Assembly: GCF_958295425.1 (NCBI RefSeq)
Contig: NC_081140.1
Location: 12,485,433 to 12,549,432 of the forward strand
Length of the DNA stretch: 64,000 bases
From: Solea solea
Taxonomy: Eukaryota; Chordata; Actinopteri; Pleuronectiformes; Soleidae
Direction: 5' to 3'
The notes under the pieces are model-generated. The model was not told the origin of the DNA, searched no databases, and was given only the letters and a program-made list of their open reading frames with translations. This document shows, one piece after another, positions 28,530 through 37,200 of this stretch. A program made the position numbers and the translations under genes. Numbering within the stretch: position 1 is the stretch's first letter; each line of letters starts with the position of its first letter.

Positions 28530-31500
28530 AACATTCTGACAATTGTCTATTACTGTTGTGTAATACATCCCTGCTATAATAACATGCCCTTTTTTCCATG
28601 TACTTCATGCAGTCTAGTCTAATCGAATCTACCACTTTATAATGAGGATCACAATGCCAGCTGATATAGGGCGAAAAGTGGGGTACACCCTGGACAGGTC
28701 GCCAGTCCATCACAGGGCCACATCGAGACAAACAACCATCCAGTCTTACACCTACGGTCAATCATTTTTGAGTGTCTAACTTGCCTAATCCCCAAATCAA
28801 AGATGTTTTTGGACTGTGGGAGGAAACCACACAAAACCCAAAGAGCGAACACGCAAACGCTATGCAGAAAGGCCCTAGTTCTGACCGGGCCGCGAACCTG
28901 GGTCTTCTTGATGCAAAGGCAACAGTGTCTGACCACTACATCAACCGTGTGGCCCGCGAATCAAATCAAATCAAATCAATTTTTTTTAAAAAGCTGTACA
29001 CTCCCACCGACAAACATCGATTGACTGCTGACCAGTAAGGTTTGATGTGATCAGAGTGGAGCTTTGGGAGGAGGAGGTGGATGAATTAGCAGGAGACAGT
29101 TGATCCAGACTTGATTGATTTATCACAGCATAGACTTTGACTGTTTTGCCCCCCCAACAGCTTTAAAGGTGCTGTCCATAATTGGTTTTTAAAACACATT
29201 GTACCCAATTCTTTTAAACCTTTCACATCTTGATAAGAATGCATAAATAAAGTTGTCTGGAGGGAAAACAAAACAGGAAAATGGTTGTCCGTCTATCTTG
29301 CAATAAACATGACCAATAGTGTAGCATCCCTAGCTGAACAATGGTCTGGCTCCTGATGGTTCAGAAAGCTTTATTTAAAACTTAATTCACTCCAAACATG
29401 CCGTTAAGTTATCCTGAACATGCCATAAGAGCTGGTGAAAAGACAAAATATTCAATTTTTAAGTTTTAACTCACATGAACATAGGAGTTATCGCCCTTTT
29501 ACTCCTCTTTAGCCCTTTTAAGGCTATTTCGTACACCCTAATATAGGAATATTGCAATAAAATATGTAAAACAAACAGTTTATTGATTAATTGTGCATAC
29601 TATAATTATATGTTTCCTTTCAAAAGAGTTAACTGTGCAATAACTCACATATAGGATGCTGCTGACGTAATAATGAAGTGACGCTACTAGCATATCATTC
29701 TCATTCACATGGAACTCTATAAAGTACTAACTGGGATTAAAAGCAACTCAAAACACACACAATACCAAATAAAACATATACAGACCTTGTGCCCTCGTCG
29801 GCTAGGTGCTAAAACAAACCAAACGTGCGTGAGAATACGTTTGCAGCCTTAATTGGCTCCATGTTTCTCTCGTGTTTTGTACTACTTCCGGTATTTAGCA
29901 TTTCAAAATAAAAGCATCACTTTTGCACAGATGACTTACCACAATAAAAGTAAGACAAAATGTAGTTCCTTTGCAAATAATAAATGGTTGGATTGTCTCA
30001 GATAAGCATAGCTTAGCTTGTTTACCTACCAGTCTAAATCAGGTATGACCTGCTTCAGGATACAGAACTTGACGCTACACCAACAGATCGACAGTGAGTC
30101 GACAGAGAAAACCACAGCCAGAATCTCTGGAGCAAAACCTACTAAGAGAAGAAAGTTCACCAATGCGTCTCTGCACAAGAGGTGACTTTAAATGAGTATA
30201 TTTTAATTACAATTCCCAACAGACAGCCACATTTTCCAGTGTCTCACGCTCTCCTATCAATGAGCAGACAGGCCCAGCTGTTAATACCAGCTAATCTGTG
30301 TGTCTGTGCCTGAAGCTAGTCACTGCGTCACACATCGAGTCAGAGTTTGTCATTTATTTATTTATTTATTTAATTTGAGTGAAGCTGTGGTTTATATTCT
30401 GCGGCTGTAAGAGAAGACGTTCATGACACACACACACACCAGAACATACACACATACACACAGTGTGTCTTCTCAATAACACATAGAACGTGTTACATGT
30501 GACCAAATTAGGTCACATGTAGGTTTGCCAACATTAGTGGGTGACGGGGATCACCACGACCATCAGTAGATTAATACCACACATACATAACAAAAATATC
30601 TGTCTCTATTTTATTTTATGTATCATACATTTAGTTAAACGTAAGAATTCAGAGATCTATAAAGTCAAGCAATGTCTGTCTGTCTGACTGTTGTTGTGTA
30701 ACTGACTGAAGGAGTACTGCCCTAGTTAGTTTATTCATTCAAATATTTGTTAATTCTAGTAGTAAGTATTCAAATTCTAATTGTGTGATCAATGTAGTAG
30801 AAGAATACATATTTTATTAAAAAAAGAAGGAGAAAACGTGCAGCCATTAAGTGTTTCTATTATTTTGTCAACCATATTTATGTCTGAATAACAGAACTCC
30901 CTTTGTGTAATAAAGATTTGCACATTTGCACAAAAACAAACACATAGGTTCATTAATATGACAGCAGCAGCAACAACAACAACAACAACAACAACAACAG
31001 AGACTAAGCATTAGAAGTGACAGAGCAATGGTGGTTTCAGTGCAGAGGGTTATTAGTGGATTGAGTTACGCAGAGTAAGAGCTTCTCTGACCTTTTTTCT
31101 TACATTATGTGGATGGTGACACAGCTGACCGCTCTCTTTAAGCTAAATATAGCAACAAGGCCAAACCAAAAGCATTTAAAAATATTTTTTTCTCTATCCA
31201 GGACAAGGGAGGGAAGCCTCGCCACCAGACACAGACAAGATGAAAGCTCATTTCCTAATGAGTGACAGTGAGTCATAAGAAAGAAAGAAGAGAAAGTACA
31301 GGCTGCAGATGTGAGCTGACAAAAGTACAGAAAATAAGAATACATCTTGTCAAAATATTTTGTAAGACACTATATTTTTTTAATTTAATGGCACCAGTGA
31401 GTGGGATCTCTCTCGTGACCTGTCAGTGGTTGGTTGTCATGTGACCCGAGTATTTTAGGTATTAGTTCAATATATTCATTCACAAATGAATACACCTTTA

Positions 31501-32544
31501 CATATTCGCTTTCTTGGCTTTAAATGACTGATGAATGAATGAATGAATGAAATATATGACTCTCAGCTGGTCTCATATGAGACCCACGCGCGTCTGTATG
31601 ATCAGTATGTACAGTATGAGTGCTTGATGTTGGACCACTCATCTCCTGCATCATCCATATGCATCAGGGCTCACCTCTTCACACACTTGCCTTAGATCTG
31701 AAGGCCGGCTGATGTGTGATATGGAAATGACCACAGTTATTGGCCTGTTTAAAGGCAGCACATCTGAGGCCATCTGCATGAATACGAGCCACAGCTTACT
31801 GCTAATAGCTCAAAGGAGCTTCTTCTTATTATTTGCTGGTGCTGTATCAAAAAGTAGCTGTGGGGTTATAAGCAGCTTGTTACCACGGTAACACTCCCCC
31901 ACCACCACCACCACTCCTTTCATCAGACCAACTGAAACGAATTACACAAGGATGCACGTTTCCCATAATGAAGATGTTTAACATCTGTTTTTCAAGTGGA
32001 CTGTGAAAACAGCAATACATTACTTAGTCAATAAAACCGGAATCTATTCTTTTTCCCCCTGCTGTTGAAAGATGAACTCTTTTTCCTCTCATATGCATCC
32101 CTCAGACAAATACTTTAAGATCACACATCCATCCATTTTCTACCGCTTTATCCTCCACATGAGGGTCACGGGGGGTGCTGGGCCAATCTCACCTGACATT
32201 GGGCGATGGACACCCTGGACCGGTCACCAGTCCATCAAAGGGTCACATATACAGAGACAAACAACCACTCTCACATTCAGTCAATGTGAGTGTCCAATTT
32301 GCTTAAGTGGGAGGAAGCCAGAGAAGCTGAAGAAAACCCACGCACACACAGAGAGAACATGCAAACTCCATGCAGAAAGGAATCGAACCCAGGTCTTCTT
32401 GCTGCAAAATGCACCAATCGTGTGGCCCAATCACACATAGAGTATATCTTATAATGGTAAATAAGGCCCAACCTTAACCTAACCACAATTCACATCTCAG
32501 ATTGTGGCATCTACATTCCCTCACTGATACTGTAGTAGATGACA

Positions 32545-32586
<42 letters not shown>

Positions 32587-35500
32587 TTGCATGTTGACCT
32601 TCAACACTATTTGTATGGAGCACAAACTCAACTGAAAGAATTAGAATTCCCATCTAAATGATGACCACATGGCGAGTCTGGAGTCAAATGAAAATAAATG
32701 CCAAGTGTGAAATCCTTTAAAGTCTTTCCAATCCAATGTCAACTGTCAGGTCAGAGTTTTAACATAGAGTCAAAGCGAAACATGATGTAGTATGAAGTAA
32801 CTATGATGATGCCACTGACAGCAGCTGGTTAACGAAGCATAAAACCGAGCAAAAGTTGGAAAGCACTAACTCGCTAAATAATCTATTTATATCTCGTGTG
32901 GAAAGTTTTGTCTTAGAGCAGTTGCCAGGCAACCAGACCACTGCTCCTATAAAAGGAAAAATCCCAAATAATCGCAATACATTTAACCATGACTTGTTTT
33001 TACAAATGTGTGCTTTTTTTTCAACCTTCTTTTTCTTTTTACCTGTAAACAGAACCATAGTTGTTATTACCACCAGGTTTCTGTCAAGGTTCTCATTCCT
33101 CCAGATCATGGTAGTGTAAGGTTCTTGAAGATGTTTCACCTCTCATCCCAAATAATTCTTCAGGTCTGAAGACTAAGACAATCTTGAGCCTGGTAGGATA
33201 GTTCAGGGCCTGTGCCCTTTTCTATCCAGTCCTGGTTGACTGATTTTGGTGTGGGAGTCCCCAGGTTTATAAACCCTTGATGGGACCTTGGGGTCTTCAA
33301 CATAAACATCATGTGAGTTGCAAAGGTCAAATGAGCCAAGCTGGAAATTGGGGTCAAACCGTTTGGGGAGGGCCCTGAAGACAGCTTTGTAGGTTGCTGA
33401 CAATTGGTGTCTGAAAAAGGACTAAGTACGCCAAGGTACTACCCTCCACCACCCGCGGTTCTACTATATTATACAATATACTCATTTTGACCCAGAATGA
33501 GACAGACACAGACAGTAGCTTGTATGAAACGTCAACATAAACATGCAAACATACAAAGCAAAGCCGCTTGTTTTCATTTAAATTCACAAAGAAAGACTCC
33601 GAGGAGTAGGTAATGTTTTAAGTAACGTTACAAGTGACAAGTTACCATCCAGCTCGAGTCAAGTCCTCCTGTACTAGCCACCCTCTCACACCAGCAAGGC
33701 AAGTCCAATGATATAATTCCGCTTCAGTCTTTTTGTGTATTGAACGTTCAAAAGAGATAAATGAAGTTAGGCTTGCTGCCAAGGTGCATGTCTTTGTCCA
33801 CTTCAGCACTGAGCTGAGGACAGCGACACAAGGGCCCATTCAGTTTTCTGGAGGCCCACCCACAATCAAACTCATGGCGCCACTAGTGCCCTCCACTCTC
33901 ACTAATGAAGAAATAAGAGCCATCTCCTCCGTGAGCAAGGACCCAGACATCACCATCCTACCAGCAGCCAAGGGAAGATGCACCATCATCCTCAACACAG
34001 CTGACTACCACGCCAGAATGACTACACTTCTCAGCAACAGCAGCACTTAGGAGACCCTGAAGAAAGACCCCACTAAGTACAAGAAAAATGTACTAGACTG
34101 CCTACAACTGTACAAAACATACTAACCCTAACCCCGGGGAGAGACCACACAATGCAAAGCCACTATCTTGGCACCCCTCGTGGGGGGACACCCCACAACA
34201 CATCCAAAACACCACAGACTTCACCTCCAAGGTCAAAGACTTGCAACTTTCACAGGATGAAACCACGATGTCCTTCAACATCACATCGCGTTTCACCTGC
34301 ATACCCACAAATGAAGCTGTAGATTTTCTACAGAAAGAAGCATGGATGCGCCATGGGTTCCCTGTGTCAGCTGTCGTGGCCAATCTCTGCATGGAGGAAG
34401 TGGCAAACTGGGCCCTGAGCTCCTTCAGAGGAACTACACCAAGCTACAACAAAATCCAAGAAGCAGAGGCCTTCAAGGAACACATAAAGTCAGTCAGAAA
34501 CATCTATCATCTAAATATCACCAGGGAGGATAACAAGGACAGACGGTTACCTTTCCTGATTGTCTTGCTTCAGAGTTAACCAGTATCAGTGGCTTGTCAA
34601 CAAATGTCCATGCTACCATGACATCTTTTTTGCGACAGCTGAACAACAAACGATACTGTTAACCAACTGTAGGAGAAACATTTGGGGTACATCAAACAGG
34701 AAAAACAAGACATTTCGAGTCAAAAGTCTGAGGACTTTACATGGTGTTTATAGAGCCGTGGAAAAAGGAACGAGAAAAGCAGCTTTTGGTGTTGAACGAA
34801 TGAAAAATGATGAGCAAAACTCTCTGAGTCGAGGTTTAACAAGGATCAGAGACCTCCAGTCCATCAATGCTCTGACCTCCTCTGTGTGTGCTTATTAAAT
34901 CGAGGAAGAACTAGCTGCTGCGGTAAAGGCTAAATTACTCCTGGGCACCCTCAGATGTATCAATTCCTTCATCATCTTTAAGTCCCACATCCCCAGTAAA
35001 TACTTTCTTTGTTCATAATACCAGAGGCTAATTCCAGTCTGAAAATCCCGGTGATCTATTGCTTTTCTAAAACTGAATGGCTGAGCAGCACACGCTCCCT
35101 GGACTAACCTCGTGGCAAATGGCTTGTTTTGTCAAAATGGTTAATGTCGCCACCGTCCTGCGGTATAGTGGCACAAATCCATCAGGGTACAAAACAGGCC
35201 TTTCAATAATAAATAAGCTGGAAGACGAGAGGCCAATAAATCACAGAACGAGCCACGGCAGTGAATTCCACCGGGACATCTTTGGTGCTGCCCTCCATAA
35301 AAGGCGCAGCACGTTATTAAAAGTCAGCTAGTTTAACAAGTAGATTGTGTTTGTTGTCCTCTGGTACCTGCTGCTGGGGCTTGCATTACACTGCTTTCAT
35401 TCTTTCAGTATCACAAAAAGCTTTGGTGGAAAAGCACACAGCAGGATTAAGGTAGTCAGATTATTTTTGTTCTGCAGATTCTGCTTCTGACAGCATGTCC

Positions 35501-37164
35501 TTGAAATACAGAACTGAGAAATGATTCCGTTTTCTTCTTTTATATCTAACTTGGCTGCAGTCACGAAACTGTACAGTTGTCTCTGTCGACTAAACTCAAC
35601 TCATTCTCCTCTTCCCCTTTTCTCGTCCTCTTTCCTTTCAACCGCACCTTGCTCTCGTTCTCCTCTAAAAATGTCTCTTGCTGCCTCTCTCACTTTATCA
35701 CGACGAGTGTTGTTATGCAGGCCGAGGTCTGGGGATGTAAACCAGCACCAGCCAATGAGGTCATTTTCTAAATTTGAGCTCCGTCCTGCTTCCGTGTCCG
35801 TGGAGAAGACACAGCCAGCAGCAGGGAAGTGCGGGATGAATCACTGACACCCTTTTGGAACTGTCTCACAGATCTGCCCAGACCTGAGTTTTGGCCCCTT
35901 ATTGGGATAAAGCCACTCAAAGATCCTGATCAAGTGTATGTGCAGTTGGGTCTGCGCGTGACAATTGTCCTCTGTGGTTTGTGAGCAGGCTGCACATGGA
36001 GGAAACAAAATGAGCCACTTTCTATTCTGAGAGATGAAACCAGGACAGTCAAGGAGACCAGGACTCAGCTAAATGCTCCACTAAATGGTTTCAAACTTGA
36101 CTGCAAGCCCCGCCATGTTCCTCTGCACATACGCTCCACCTGCACTCTCACAACTAAAGTGCATATGAAGCACATGAATATGTGCACAAGCAAACTAAAG
36201 CGGAGGATATGGCTGCCACCTGTTGGTGATTCTGGCTAAGTTTACTCGGTCACCTTGTCATTCTCCCCCTGATGGCGCAGCACACTCAATTATCGTCTGT
36301 GCTGCTGAGGACACATGAATCACATGCAGTCCATCTATTATTGTGGGGTTATTATTAAGACTGGCAGACCCTGGACTTCCAATGTCCTTTGAATTTGCAG
36401 ATACGTCAAACAACGCAGAACGATAACAAAGTTACTGTGAATGTGTATCTCTGTCAGACCCTGTTCACCTTTGTATTCATCACACACAATAAAAACAACC
36501 ACAGACTGATGCATTGAGCCAAGCCGGCATTTTACTATCAGTCATACATTTTTTATTGTAGTCTACTAATCTGACAAAATGGTGGGTAAAAAAAAAAAAA
36601 AAAAAAAAGAAAAAATGCTAAAGAGCCAGTTTGTTGTGAAGGCACTTGCAGTATCTTACTCATGAATGTTCCAGTGAGAGAATGCAGACACTCATTCACC
36701 TGATCACCAGAACCCTCACATGTCAATGCGTTCACTCGCACGGCTTCTATCTCACTACACACGCAGAACAAATTAGGTCACGGCATAAAAACACATTCAG
36801 TATTCGCCACTATTTTTGGTTTGCAGAGTAAAAGAAAACCAGCGTGTCCAAAATTCTCAACACCTCACACACACAGACACACACACACACACACACACAT
36901 ACACATTACATGCATGTACATACTCTCTCTCACACACACACACACACACAGAGTTAACACTCACATCTCACTCCTTCCCTCCTGTTGCCACAGCAACGCA
37001 GCACTTGTCTTGCTGCCGTGTCTCAGTGACAGCACATGCTCCCAATAAAGAGGAAAAAAAAAAACACATCTGCAAACAGCAGAGAGCGAGAGCGCACAAA
37101 CACACCACCATCAACTGTACGGCACACATACAAAACAAAATGTACACCGTGCTGCAGGGTTATC

Positions 37165-37200
<36 letters not shown>

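Noticed and set aside
33733..34579. A functional protein gene in DNER intron 1
   Set aside because: Segments match a retroelement reverse transcriptase that is broken by a stop and a frame change.
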